Part shown: positions 51,026-60,392 of the stretch, piece by piece
Numbering within the stretch: position 1 is the first letter of the stretch
Layout: each line of letters starts with the position of its first letter
From: a virus
DNA: 64,000 nucleotides
IMG/VR virus record: IMGVR_UViG_3300017917_002466
Coordinates: 186,001 to 250,000 of that record
Strand: one strand, 5' to 3'
Translations under genes and position numbers: made by a program
Notes under the pieces: model-generated
What the model was told of the DNA's origin: nothing
Seen by the model: the letters and a program-made list of their open reading frames with translations, nothing else
The model's database searches: none

Positions 51026-53074
51026 TTATCCCTTGAAACCACCTTTCTTATATTCTGGTGGCAAAGCTGGTGCACTAATCTTCTCTACTTTTTGACCAGT
51101 CTTACCCGGCTTAGCTGTAAAGCTTCCCTTTGGAGCAGCCTTGGAAGGAGCCTTTGGTGCACTACCAACCTTCTCAATCTTCTTTGGTGGTGCTTTTGGC
51201 TTTGCTGTCAATGCTGTTGATGGGCCTTTCTTAGCAGGAGAAGATGGTGCAGATGGAATCTTCTCAATCTTCTCACCTGGCTTGCTTGGCTTTGCTGTCA
51301 ACGCTGCTGTTGGGCCCTTGACAACTGGTGCCTTTGGAGCTGGCTTAATTGAAGCAATAGTCTGATTGATAACACCTGGCTTAGAAGTTAATCCACCACC
51401 TTGAGTAGTTGCCATCTTTGGAGGTGTCAATGCATCTTCGTCAAGATCAAAGTATTTATTAGCGGCAATCTTTACAAAGCTAAGAGACTCTTCCTGACTT
51501 CCAGAGGCTTCTTCATCATCGTCTTCTGATTCCTCTCCCTCTTTTTCATCATCCTCAGATTCCTTTGGTTTCTCTGCTTCTTCTTCAGCAGGAGCAGCTT
51601 CTTCCTCACCACCAAGTTCAGCAGAAGTCTTCTGAAGCAACCATTCAAACGGGTCGCCAGTTCTTGCCTTCATTGTTCCATATGGCATTTCATCTGCATA
51701 GTAATCCATCAATGCCTGATAAAGCTCATCTGATGGATCGTTCTGTGGGTCTGCTATCCAAGCCTTAAGCTCTTCAAACTGTTCAGGAGAAAGGGCTTTC
51801 TGAAGTCCAACTGATCCTAGCTCTTCCTCACCCTTATCACAAGGAACACATTCTTCTGCACCGGCTGGGCAAGACTTTTCCTCTGCTTTCTCAGAATCTT
51901 CTAATTTTTCTGTTTCTTCTTCAGCATTAGGTGAAACTGCACTCTTTGCTAGTTCACCAAGGGTCTGTTCCATTTCTTCAATCTGCTCAAGATCAAAATA
52001 GTTTTCTGTTCCTTCCTTATCAATACAAATAACTTCGTTATTCTCAGTAATAGAATTGACCTTATACCACTTGCTTTCAACCTTTACAAGAGTATTGATA
52101 AGCTTTTGAAGATCAAGACTCTCAAGTTCAGTAGAACCAATTACACGAACAGGAGCAACGATACATTCTTCTGCATCGCCTTCTTCCTCACCTTCACCGG
52201 CGGCAATATCTTCCCAATCAATTTCCCCAGCATCCTCAGGCTCTTCACCTGCATCCTCTGGTTCCTCGCCAGCATCCTCAGGCTCTTCACCTGCGTCTTC
52301 TGGCTCTTCACTAACATCCTCTGATTCATCACCAAACTCATCAGCTTCAGAAACAAGCTTCTTATTACTTGAAGTAGATTCTTCTTCAGTTCCAGAAATT
52401 TCTTCCTCGGATGCACCGGCTCCCTCTGATTCTCCCTCGGCCGGTTCTTCCTCGGACTCTCCCTTCTCAACCTTAAATCCCTTGAAAAGATTCTCAAGTG
52501 AATCTACAAATGCCTTTGCTTCTTCTTCGTCTTCAAAATCGTGTTCAGACTTTTCAAGACCAGTGTTTTCAGAAGGCTCAACCGTTACTTTGTTATCCAC
52601 AACGGAAACTTTTACTACCTTCTCATCTTCTCCTTCTCCACCAACCGATCCTCCCATTTCTGTTCCAAGTTCCTCAGTTGGCTCTACCTCGTCCATTTCT
52701 TCCTTGACTACATCCTTCTTACCTTTCTTACTTTCAGTTTCCATTCCAGTAACAGAAGTACGTGTTGAACCCTTCTGAACATCTCCTGTATTAATAATAA
52801 TTTTAACATCCCCTTCTTCTAAAGAGTTTATTTTTTCAATAATATAATTCAAATTTTCTTTAACAAAAATAGAATCTATATTTTTAGGAGAAATTTTTGG
52901 ATTTACAAACTCATTTTGAATTTTAAAGATAGCATTCTTTTTATCAATATATGGTTCGTCAAATGCTGCTTTAATTACTTCAATTACTTTATTCCATTTT
53001 TCAGAAATAATCTTCTCAGTAGAAGAAACATCTTCTTTATAATTTTCCTTTAAATAGCTTAAAAATTCCAACAT
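51026..53074 (-). CDS. Tagged large acidic protein, head-core-like
   Basis: About 682 residues from the ATG at 53072-53074, chosen because AAGGAG precedes it and the protein then begins MLEFLSYLKENY, the tag. The same frame is open to 53167. The middle is very acidic with four EEPEDAG repeats. A small beta-rich segment (LVKVESKWYKVNSITENNEV) follows. The C-terminal 150 residues are Pro/Ala/Lys repeats (T-A-K-P, K-I-E-K). It resembles prohead-core or internal head proteins in composition; no family was recognised. Terminator downstream at 50940. Confidence 0.6.
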   Translation of the reverse strand: MLEFLSYLKENYKEDVSSTEKIISEKWNKVIEVIKAAFDEPYIDKKNAIFKIQNEFVNPKISPKNIDSIFVKENLNYIIEKINSLEEGDVKIIINTGDVQKGSTRTSVTGMETESKKGKKDVVKEEMDEVEPTEELGTEMGGSVGGEGEDEKVVKVSVVDNKVTVEPSENTGLEKSEHDFEDEEEAKAFVDSLENLFKGFKVEKGESEEEPAEGESEGAGASEEEISGTEEESTSSNKKLVSEADEFGDESEDVSEEPEDAGEEPEDAGEEPEDAGEEPEDAGEIDWEDIAAGEGEEEGDAEECIVAPVRVIGSTELESLDLQKLINTLVKVESKWYKVNSITENNEVICIDKEGTENYFDLEQIEEMEQTLGELAKSAVSPNAEEETEKLEDSEKAEEKSCPAGAEECVPCDKGEEELGSVGLQKALSPEQFEELKAWIADPQNDPSDELYQALMDYYADEMPYGTMKARTGDPFEWLLQKTSAELGGEEEAAPAEEEAEKPKESEDDEKEGEESEDDDEEASGSQEESLSFVKIAANKYFDLDEDALTPPKMATTQGGGLTSKPGVINQTIASIKPAPKAPVVKGPTAALTAKPSKPGEKIEKIPSAPSSPAKKGPSTALTAKPKAPPKKIEKVGSAPKAPSKAAPKGSFTAKPGKTGQKVEKISAPALPPEYKKGGFKG
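52227..52310 (-). repeat. Four tandem 21-bp coding repeats (EEPEDAG)
   Basis: Four 21-base units with few differences encode repeated EPEDAGE in the acidic protein. Copy number is likely to vary between isolates by slippage. Confidence 0.8.
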
Positions 53075-53160
53075 ATCTTTTCTCCTTTTTGGTCGTTTTC
53101 TAAAGCTTTCAATTTTTTCTTTTTCTATTTTACAAATATTACAATTTTTTTTCATACAAT

Positions 53161-53238
53161 CCCCCAAGACAAGGAAATCTCCAAGACTTTTAGTATTTTA
53201 AAGGAAAAAGTAAAGTCTTGGTTCTACTTCTTGTCGGG
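53161..53238 (-). ncRNA. Structured leader of the acidic protein mRNA
   Basis: Inner ten-pair stem CCAAGACTTT (53181-53190) with AAAGTCTTGG (53212-53221), nested in an outer stem GACAAG (53168-53173) with CTTGTC (53230-53235). The fold lies between the stop of the 61-residue gene and the SD of the acidic protein and is not followed by a T run, so it looks more like a regulatory or processing element than a terminator. Confidence 0.5.
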
Positions 53239-53255
53239 AGCTACCCTATCCTTTT

Positions 53256-53441
53256 TTAACCATCAATTTCTTCAGTTCCTTCTCTGTCTAAAGAACAATC
53301 TCCAACTAATTTATTTTCAGTGTTGCTAAAGTCCAATTCACTTGGTTCTTCTTCAACTTTCTGTTCTAACCCATAAAACTCTTCAAAATCCTCAAAGTCT
53401 TCAAAGTCATTCTCATCACAATAGTATTTATCTTTAACCAT
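53256..53441 (-). CDS. Small acidic hypothetical protein
   Basis: 61 residues, mostly Asp/Glu/Phe (NDFEDFEDFEEFYG). ATG after AAGGAG; late promoter box at 53460 overlapping the end of regA. Function unknown. Composition resembles DNA-mimic or core proteins. Confidence 0.5.
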   Translation of the reverse strand: MVKDKYYCDENDFEDFEDFEEFYGLEQKVEEEPSELDFSNTENKLVGDCSLDREGTEEIDG

Positions 53442-53850
53442 TTGAAGACTCCTTACTTGTATTTATAGAATTTATACTTCTAAAATTGAACTTATGACTA
53501 ACTTTCCAATCTTGTTTCTGATTATAAGGAAGAACAAATACAAATTTATTATGTGGTTCTATTCTTTCATTCGCAACTTCTATTAAACCCCACGATTTTA
53601 AACAAAAAGCAATTGCATTTCTTCTAAGTATATCATCCTCACAAATAGCATTATAAGCAAAATCTCTTGTTAAAAGAAACATCTGTTTAAAATGAACTAA
53701 ATATTTTTTATTATCTTGGTCATAAAGATAACAAGAAGGATACAAAATCTTCTTTTTCTTATTAGCGATACCAATACGATTAAGTGTTTCTTTAATAACT
53801 TTATCGTCAACTAAAACTTTTATTTCCAATAAGTCCTTTTCAATTTCCAT
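53434..53850 (-). CDS. regA: RegA-like translational repressor
   Basis: 138 residues from the ATG at 53848-53850 (after GGAGG). Aligns by eye with T4 RegA: KVIKETLNRIGIANKKKKILYPSCY, YLVHFKQMF, EDDILRRNAIAFCLKSWGLIE and the ending KQDWKVSHKF. T4 RegA binds early mRNAs near their start codons and blocks translation. In T4 it sits among replication genes; here it lies between tail genes and a head-core-like gene, behind a late promoter. Confidence 0.88.
   Translation of the reverse strand: MEIEKDLLEIKVLVDDKVIKETLNRIGIANKKKKILYPSCYLYDQDNKKYLVHFKQMFLLTRDFAYNAICEDDILRRNAIAFCLKSWGLIEVANERIEPHNKFVFVLPYNQKQDWKVSHKFNFRSINSINTSKESSNG
53460..53467 (-). promoter_or_regulatory. T4-type late promoter
   Basis: Minus-strand TATAAATAC, 19 bases upstream of the ATG at 53441. 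Confidence 0.55.
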
Positions 53851-53888
53851 ATTTTCCTCCAATTTAAAAAATTCAAATATCTTCTAAT

Positions 53889-55589
53889 TTATTTATAAGA
53901 AACACCTTTCATTCTTTCAATAATAGGATTTAATGTTGTAGCAAAATAAAAACAATCGCCAAATATACCAAAACCAATAATATCACTATTTCTTTCAAGC
54001 AAAATACTATATCCATCAAAAGGATCAAAAGTATTAATATTTAATACGCTAATATATGTTCCATTAGAATAATAAGTATTAATAGGATATAATAATAACA
54101 AATTTTTATAATGTGTCATACTATAACACGAATAAAAATTAGAATTAAACTTTAAAACATCAACTGACCTTATAGATTCTACATTAAAGTTTTTAGTATC
54201 AATTCTATTAATAATACCATTATATACTTTCGTAAATGAATCGAAAATTTTATGATCAGAAGGACTCATATAAATATATCTACCATCAAAAGTAGCACCA
54301 TAACAAGGACTAAAAGAACTCACCGATGGACATTTAATAGCATCAATATAACTAAAATCTGAACATCTAATTCTCGGAATATATATAGCTGATAATGATT
54401 CTGGTTGAGGAAAGAAAATATTATCTGCTAATGGTATCATATAAACATATTTACCATCAGTAATAACATTACCAAATGATTTCATATCTGGATTTATAGA
54501 TTTTAAATCTAAAAATGTAGCTGATCCTGTAAAATTATTTTTATCAATTCTAGCAACTAATCCATTATCCATTTCAAATAAAGAATTATAATTTGGTGCT
54601 AAATAAATATATCTATTATCTTGTGTCATTGAATTATATCCAACTGCTGATATATTATCAGATTGAAGGTCTTTAACTACCATTGAAGCTGAATTTCCAA
54701 ACATAGTTAAATCTATTCTAGCAACTTTACCATATACTAATGGATTAATGTTATCAAATTGTATTAATACATAAAGATATTTACCATCACTTAACATATC
54801 AATAACATAAGTTAATGTTGGGTCTATATCAGTTAAACTCATTATAGTACAACCAGATATTGTAAAATTATTAGGGTCTATCCTAACAATAGAATTTTGT
54901 TCTCCTGTATTTAAAAAAGCATCATAATATATGTATCTTCCATCTGATGCCATCGCAATAGAAGCAAAAAATGTAGGTAATATTGCGCTTAAATTAAGTT
55001 CTACTGGTTTTCCAAAAGGTATTAATTCTTGTGGTATTGTTGATTTTTGACCTATATCTCCATTATAAGTATATCCAGTAATCTTAAATGGTTTAGAAAA
55101 GAAAGCCGTACTTCCGCCAAATATTAAAATACCAGTTTGATAATTAAATAGCCAATTACAAGGATCAGTGGGAAATATTTCATTATTATCAGCATCATAT
55201 AAATGAATAGTATAATCTAAACCATACTTATCACTTATCCAATTTTTAATTCTAGTTCCACCTTCAAAAGCAAAATAACATTGTTGGTTTGCAACAGAAG
55301 TATCTTCTGTTAATGCAAATAATACTCTTTGTGATGCTTTACCTGCGCTTACAGCAATATTAGAATTAGAATTAATACTATCTACCCAAACTTCATCTAA
55401 AGTTGTATTAATAGTAAAATCACCAAATTCTTCGTAAAACATTTTTGAAGATGTTGTTACTCTTTTATTAATTAATTCTTTAAAAGATAAATCTTCTTGA
55501 GTCCACATAATAGGGTCCGATAAAAGTGAAATACCTGAATTATTACCACCATTAGTATATAATGACGCATATATATTTATGTTATTCAT
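53889..55589 (-). CDS. Beta-propeller-like tail or fibre protein
   Basis: 566 residues. After an N-terminal domain of 200 residues come about six or seven repeats of 45-55 residues with D-G-R-Y-I-Y or D-G-K-Y-x-Y followed by an A-R-I-D-x-x-N-F-like strand. This is propeller-like and typical of surface-binding proteins. By position it should be a virion surface component, perhaps a receptor-binding part. Confidence 0.65.
   Translation of the reverse strand: MNNINIYASLYTNGGNNSGISLLSDPIMWTQEDLSFKELINKRVTTSSKMFYEEFGDFTINTTLDEVWVDSINSNSNIAVSAGKASQRVLFALTEDTSVANQQCYFAFEGGTRIKNWISDKYGLDYTIHLYDADNNEIFPTDPCNWLFNYQTGILIFGGSTAFFSKPFKITGYTYNGDIGQKSTIPQELIPFGKPVELNLSAILPTFFASIAMASDGRYIYYDAFLNTGEQNSIVRIDPNNFTISGCTIMSLTDIDPTLTYVIDMLSDGKYLYVLIQFDNINPLVYGKVARIDLTMFGNSASMVVKDLQSDNISAVGYNSMTQDNRYIYLAPNYNSLFEMDNGLVARIDKNNFTGSATFLDLKSINPDMKSFGNVITDGKYVYMIPLADNIFFPQPESLSAIYIPRIRCSDFSYIDAIKCPSVSSFSPCYGATFDGRYIYMSPSDHKIFDSFTKVYNGIINRIDTKNFNVESIRSVDVLKFNSNFYSCYSMTHYKNLLLLYPINTYYSNGTYISVLNINTFDPFDGYSILLERNSDIIGFGIFGDCFYFATTLNPIIERMKGVSYK
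53890..53897 (-). promoter_or_regulatory. T4-type late promoter
   Basis: Minus-strand TATAAATAA inside the 3' end of the propeller gene, 40 bases upstream of the regA ATG. Confidence 0.55.
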
Positions 55590-55591
55590 AT

Positions 55592-57676
55592 TTAGCTTGC
55601 ATTATTTAAACCAGTTAATTTAATTTTACCCATAGTAATATCAACTTGTGGTGCGAAATTAAATCTACTTCCTATTGTTTTAGGTTTCCATTCCAGATTA
55701 GAAGTAGTATTACCAATATCACCTGGTTTAAACGATGGTAATATCCATTTAGAATTATTTAAAGTTTCCCAAGTTATAATTTGACCAGGAGTTTTTGCTT
55801 GTAAATTTGCTATTTGATCTTGTGTTATAGAAATTTCTGAATTTGATCCTTCTAAAATAATTTTAGTATACTCAAAACCAAAAGGATTATAACCAAAATA
55901 ACCTTTTATTATATTTAAATTATTTTTAATTTTAAGATTATTCGGTTGTAAATTACTTAAAAATCCTAATGATGCATTACTTATTAAAGTATTTGATGTC
56001 ATATTAACTGTTAAACTTTTAATTGAAGCTAAATCTAATTCAGTCATTCCATAACCATTATTAATAGTAATTTTAACATAAGAATCTTTATTATCTTGTG
56101 ATTCAAAATATATATCGTATGGATAATAATTCATATTACTAACTGTCAATGATAAATTCTGATATGGAAAAGTATCTTCTATTGGTACATATGATAACAT
56201 TCTAATAGTTTGTAAATTTGGTGCATTTAAAGTAAAAATAGCATCGTTTCTATATGATCCAATAATAAAATCTTTATTTAAAATTCTTATTTCTGTTGCA
56301 CTTATATTTACTGTTAAATTTTCATTAGAAAGTATATTTATTGAATCAAAAGTTATAATATTTTCAGAAAATAAATCTATTGTTGAACTTATTGATGGAA
56401 GTGCTATTGTTGGATAATATTGTATTCCAACTCCTGATATATTTCCTAAAAATCTCCATTTAGTACCAGTTGCACTAATTTCATCTGGAATAATATTAAT
56501 TATATTAGATGTTGATTCACCTATATTTTTTGTTTTTGCCAATATTATTTCTGAAAAATCAAAAGTTATATTATTAGAAATATTATATGGTATTATATTA
56601 AATTGCAAAAATCCATAAAAATTAAAACCTGAATATGCTGAAATTATATATCCTGATTCTTTAGGATAAATTGAAAAAACTTTTTCTTCTCCAAAAATAC
56701 CTGAACTTGGGAATCCTTCTTTAATAATTAAAGATTTCATATTAACATTATTATTAATAGTACAATGACCAATACCATTTTCATTAAATTCAATATCATT
56801 TGTACTATCAGGAATAATACCCAAAGACCAATTTAAAGAATTATTCCATAAACCAGATGTATTTGCTATCCAATAATTTTTAGGTCCAAATTGAAGAGTT
56901 CCATTTACTGGATGTGTATATCCTTTTAATCCACCAAGATCAGCGCTTAATGTATAAATATTATAAACTTCTTCATCTGATAATACTCGATTATAAATTA
57001 TTATATTATAAGTATCAATAGATTGATTATTATTAGTAGTTTGGAAAAAATTTCCAATTGAAATATCTGATAAAATAGCGTCATTAAATGGTATTGTATT
57101 TATAGGAGTGGAATATATTGTTGATTTATTACTAATGCCATCAATATAAAATTTATATTCTCCAATAGAATTTCTTATAACTGTAATTGCGTGAATTCCT
57201 AATGGAATTCTGCCTTCCAATGTATAATCAATATATACGTTTTCTTGATATATTTCAAATGGTTCCCAATTTCCTACTAATATAATTAAATTAACATTTT
57301 TTTGACCTTGAGTAATTATAAATTGTAATGACCCAAAATCATAATTTCCAAATGGAAGAAAATTACCAGCATTTAAAATATAAAACTCAGCTGTATTAGT
57401 AATATTAACTATACTATGAATTGTAAAACCATCATTGCCCCAAATAATTTTACCATTTGTTTGTAAATATTTTGCTATAATTGTATCAGTTTGGGACGTT
57501 AAAAGAATACCATTATCATAAACTAAGTTATTAACCATCGTTCCACTTATATTAGCACTAGGACTATAAATTGGAAAAGTAGTTCCTGAAAATGGTGGTG
57601 GATTTTGACCATTCTTCAAACATTCCGGAAGAATAGCAAAATTACAACCAGAAGCATTCCAATTACCTATAAACAT
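55592..57676 (-). CDS. Large tail fibre/adhesin-like protein
   Basis: 694 residues, Asn/Ile/Ser-rich. A concanavalin/laminin-G-like region near 90-250 (YTLEGRIPLGIHAITVI, FYIDGISNKSTIY, YNIIIYNRVLSDEEVYNIY) matches LamG-type sugar-binding folds. The rest looks like beta-helix repeats. Two bases from the propeller gene. Likely binds host surface glycans. Confidence 0.65.
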   Translation of the reverse strand: MFIGNWNASGCNFAILPECLKNGQNPPPFSGTTFPIYSPSANISGTMVNNLVYDNGILLTSQTDTIIAKYLQTNGKIIWGNDGFTIHSIVNITNTAEFYILNAGNFLPFGNYDFGSLQFIITQGQKNVNLIILVGNWEPFEIYQENVYIDYTLEGRIPLGIHAITVIRNSIGEYKFYIDGISNKSTIYSTPINTIPFNDAILSDISIGNFFQTTNNNQSIDTYNIIIYNRVLSDEEVYNIYTLSADLGGLKGYTHPVNGTLQFGPKNYWIANTSGLWNNSLNWSLGIIPDSTNDIEFNENGIGHCTINNNVNMKSLIIKEGFPSSGIFGEEKVFSIYPKESGYIISAYSGFNFYGFLQFNIIPYNISNNITFDFSEIILAKTKNIGESTSNIINIIPDEISATGTKWRFLGNISGVGIQYYPTIALPSISSTIDLFSENIITFDSINILSNENLTVNISATEIRILNKDFIIGSYRNDAIFTLNAPNLQTIRMLSYVPIEDTFPYQNLSLTVSNMNYYPYDIYFESQDNKDSYVKITINNGYGMTELDLASIKSLTVNMTSNTLISNASLGFLSNLQPNNLKIKNNLNIIKGYFGYNPFGFEYTKIILEGSNSEISITQDQIANLQAKTPGQIITWETLNNSKWILPSFKPGDIGNTTSNLEWKPKTIGSRFNFAPQVDITMGKIKLTGLNNAS

Positions 57677-57689
57677 TTTTATCTCCTAA

Positions 57690-57935
57690 TCAAATTTCTA
57701 GTTTATTTAAAATATTCATTAATATTGGAATAAATGCTATAAAAGGTATTGGTAAAAATTTAAACAGAATTTTTTCATCACCAACTTTAGTTAATATTAT
57801 TATATTATTCGTTAAATCTAATTTATAATTTTCTTTATTAATTTTTCCTTTAAAAATTATTTCTGTATCACTTGAACTAACTATTTCATATTCTTTCTTT
57901 CTAAAAAATTCTATAATCATTGAAGAATTAATCAT
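57690..57935 (-). CDS. Small hypothetical protein with hydrophobic C-terminus
   Basis: 81 residues. A beta-rich N-terminal part, then FKFLPIPFIAFIPILMNIL, a likely membrane segment. Lies between fibre genes; could be a chaperone-like or membrane-associated factor. No family recognised. Confidence 0.45.
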   Translation of the reverse strand: MINSSMIIEFFRKKEYEIVSSSDTEIIFKGKINKENYKLDLTNNIIILTKVGDEKILFKFLPIPFIAFIPILMNILNKLEI

Positions 57936-57945
57936 AACCCCTCCT

Positions 57946-60339
57946 TTATAAACCTACTATTAACATTTGTGATGCTTTAGCTATACTATTATTTAATAAT
58001 GTTACTCTAATAAAAACTATTCCATTTGAATTTGAAGATGTAAATGTTCCAAATGAAAGGTTAAAAATATTTCCAGACGAAGAACCTAATTTACAACCAT
58101 TACCATCTCCAAATGATTTACCACAATCTAACCAACCAGATTCATTAGGTAATCTTATTTCTATATTTAAATTTCCTGTTCCAACAGGAGATACGTCTGA
58201 AACTGTAACACCTGTAAAAGTTATTCTCATACTAGAATGAGCCATTCCAATATTGGAAGCCCATACACCGACTTGATTTCCTGTAAATCCAGAATAATTA
58301 ACTGATTGTAATGGTAAATATCCACTAGAATAATTAATTGAAGGATAATCCCAAACGCTATTAAATAATACTAAATTTCCATTTGTTAATGGAAGATTAC
58401 TATTCCAGTTTCCTGTTATAGAAATAGGAATTATTGAAAAATCTGCTGATAATGGAAATCTATAATTTTCATCAAACATTGTAATATTTCCATTAGTACT
58501 ATTAAATGGTGAATATGTATTAACTAATCTATTTTCAGAAATAGATTGTGATGTTGCTGTTATTCCATTTGGTTTTTTTGCTGTAATTATAATTCTATCA
58601 TTAATTGAATATGCACTTAATACATTAAGAGCAACTGATAAATCATTTAAAGTATAAACTCCATTGTAAGCAAAAGAACTACCAGATATCGCTTTATTAA
58701 CATTATTTAAACCTTCCATAATATAAGAAATGGGATCAATTGGTCTAATTGCTCTATTTGCTATATTTGTTACTTGTGCACTAATATCAAATGTATCACC
58801 TAAATAATAATATCTAATACCAGAAAGGTATCTTGAACTTGATATTACATTTTGAACAATTGTTGCAATTGTAGAAAATGATGGAGTTGAATTAACATTA
58901 TCATATCTAACAGCAATATCTCCTGTTTGTAATATTGTAGCACCATCAATATATTTCATAGAATGCTTTTTAAATCCTTCTGTTGATTGAACCGCATTAA
59001 TACGTGCATTTGCTTTTTGCCATATAGAGTTATATGTTGTAAGGGATGTAATTTGAAGCTGACCTGTAACTCCTACTCCGGCTGAAATAGCTCTACTTTC
59101 ATTATTAATTCCATCTTCTATATGAATTAATGTTCCTCTTGCTGTTTCAAAAGCAGTACCAACCATAAAAGCAGAAGTTATATTTGGTGTTTCCATTATT
59201 GATGTATTAGAAACCATATAATCAGTTATTGTATTTCCGGCTATACTTCCATCAGCATACCAAGCTGAAGTTAATCCTGTTGGAAGAATAGCGCTATATT
59301 TTGTTCCTGTAAAATTAAGAGTTCCTCCGAACGCTAATGGTGCTGCCGGAGATATAGCATTTATAATAGTTTGAAGTTGACTTATTTCATTCTCTGTAAT
59401 TATATCTTGGGCGCTTAATGCTGATATTTCTGATTGAAGAAAATTATCCATAGCACTTAATGCGCTTAATTCAATATTAACAGCGCTTGAACTTCCACCA
59501 CTTATAACTATATTTTGAATAGCGGCACTTAATTGATTAATTTCATTTTGTAAATTTATATCATTAGCACTAACTTGAACAATTAAATTATCAACATATC
59601 TTTTATTAGCTGCATCAGTTGGATTAACTGGATTAGCTAAATTAATAATTCTAAAATTACCAATACTTAAATTAGCAATCATCGGAATGCTACCATCTGA
59701 TAAAATAGCATTTGATGTTCTATTAACAACTACGCCTGGAACTGTTACTACAGGTGATTCTCCACCAGTAGAACATTCATTATTTGTTGATAAAAGTTTA
59801 GATTCAAATAATATTTCTTCATAACTAAAATTACATAAAAATGTAATTTCATCACTAATACCTTGATTTAATGAAATAGGACCAAGACTTAAAAGAAAAG
59901 CTTCTGAAAATCTCCAAAAAGCTATTGGTCTTTTTTTATTATCAAGAATACTTAAATTAATAGATTTAATTGTATATTTACGAAAAAATTCTTCTTCTTT
60001 ATTAAAATTTTCTACTTTTCCATATTTTAAAGATTGCATCCAATTAAATAAATTGGAATAATTCTTCATATCTTCTGAAAGTTTAAATTCTATTGAAATT
60101 TGAGAAAGATCAGTATTTGCTTTAATACCACCAACAGGATGTCTGATACGAAATCCCATTGTATCAGAGTATATTTCATTCATTGTATATTCTGGAAAAC
60201 TAACACTTTTAACAAAATTATCATAAATTCTCATATCACGAATAGATTCTAATGTTGGTAAATTAGAAAAACTTACTTGCCAACGATCACTATGAAAAAG
60301 ATTCGGATAGACATTAGATGGTAAAACTATTTTATTCAT
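57946..60339 (-). CDS. Tail-tube-like domain fused to a fibre
   Basis: 797 residues. The N-terminal 190 residues resemble the tail-tube fold of T4 gp19-type proteins (FHSDRWQVSFSNLPTL, KSVSFPEYTM, ISIEFKLSEDMKNYSNLFNWMQ). It then becomes a fibre: PTDAANKRYVDNLI, coiled-coil N-L-Q-N-E-I-N-Q-L and repeated L-S-A segments, and a beta-rich end. This suggests a fibre anchored by a tube- or baseplate-type ring. Confidence 0.7.
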   Translation of the reverse strand: MNKIVLPSNVYPNLFHSDRWQVSFSNLPTLESIRDMRIYDNFVKSVSFPEYTMNEIYSDTMGFRIRHPVGGIKANTDLSQISIEFKLSEDMKNYSNLFNWMQSLKYGKVENFNKEEEFFRKYTIKSINLSILDNKKRPIAFWRFSEAFLLSLGPISLNQGISDEITFLCNFSYEEILFESKLLSTNNECSTGGESPVVTVPGVVVNRTSNAILSDGSIPMIANLSIGNFRIINLANPVNPTDAANKRYVDNLIVQVSANDINLQNEINQLSAAIQNIVISGGSSSAVNIELSALSAMDNFLQSEISALSAQDIITENEISQLQTIINAISPAAPLAFGGTLNFTGTKYSAILPTGLTSAWYADGSIAGNTITDYMVSNTSIMETPNITSAFMVGTAFETARGTLIHIEDGINNESRAISAGVGVTGQLQITSLTTYNSIWQKANARINAVQSTEGFKKHSMKYIDGATILQTGDIAVRYDNVNSTPSFSTIATIVQNVISSSRYLSGIRYYYLGDTFDISAQVTNIANRAIRPIDPISYIMEGLNNVNKAISGSSFAYNGVYTLNDLSVALNVLSAYSINDRIIITAKKPNGITATSQSISENRLVNTYSPFNSTNGNITMFDENYRFPLSADFSIIPISITGNWNSNLPLTNGNLVLFNSVWDYPSINYSSGYLPLQSVNYSGFTGNQVGVWASNIGMAHSSMRITFTGVTVSDVSPVGTGNLNIEIRLPNESGWLDCGKSFGDGNGCKLGSSSGNIFNLSFGTFTSSNSNGIVFIRVTLLNNSIAKASQMLIVGL

Positions 60340-60392
60340 TTAAACTCCAATCTAAAATACCATAGAATTTATGAAAAGCAATACTATATTCT

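Noticed and set aside
52227-52310. Possible CRISPR-like array
   Set aside because: The 21-bp repeats are directly adjacent without spacers and code for EEPEDAG.
51141-52778. Several plus-strand frames opposite the acidic protein
   Set aside because: Low-complexity codon repeats on the minus strand keep the opposite frames open; composition is not protein-like.
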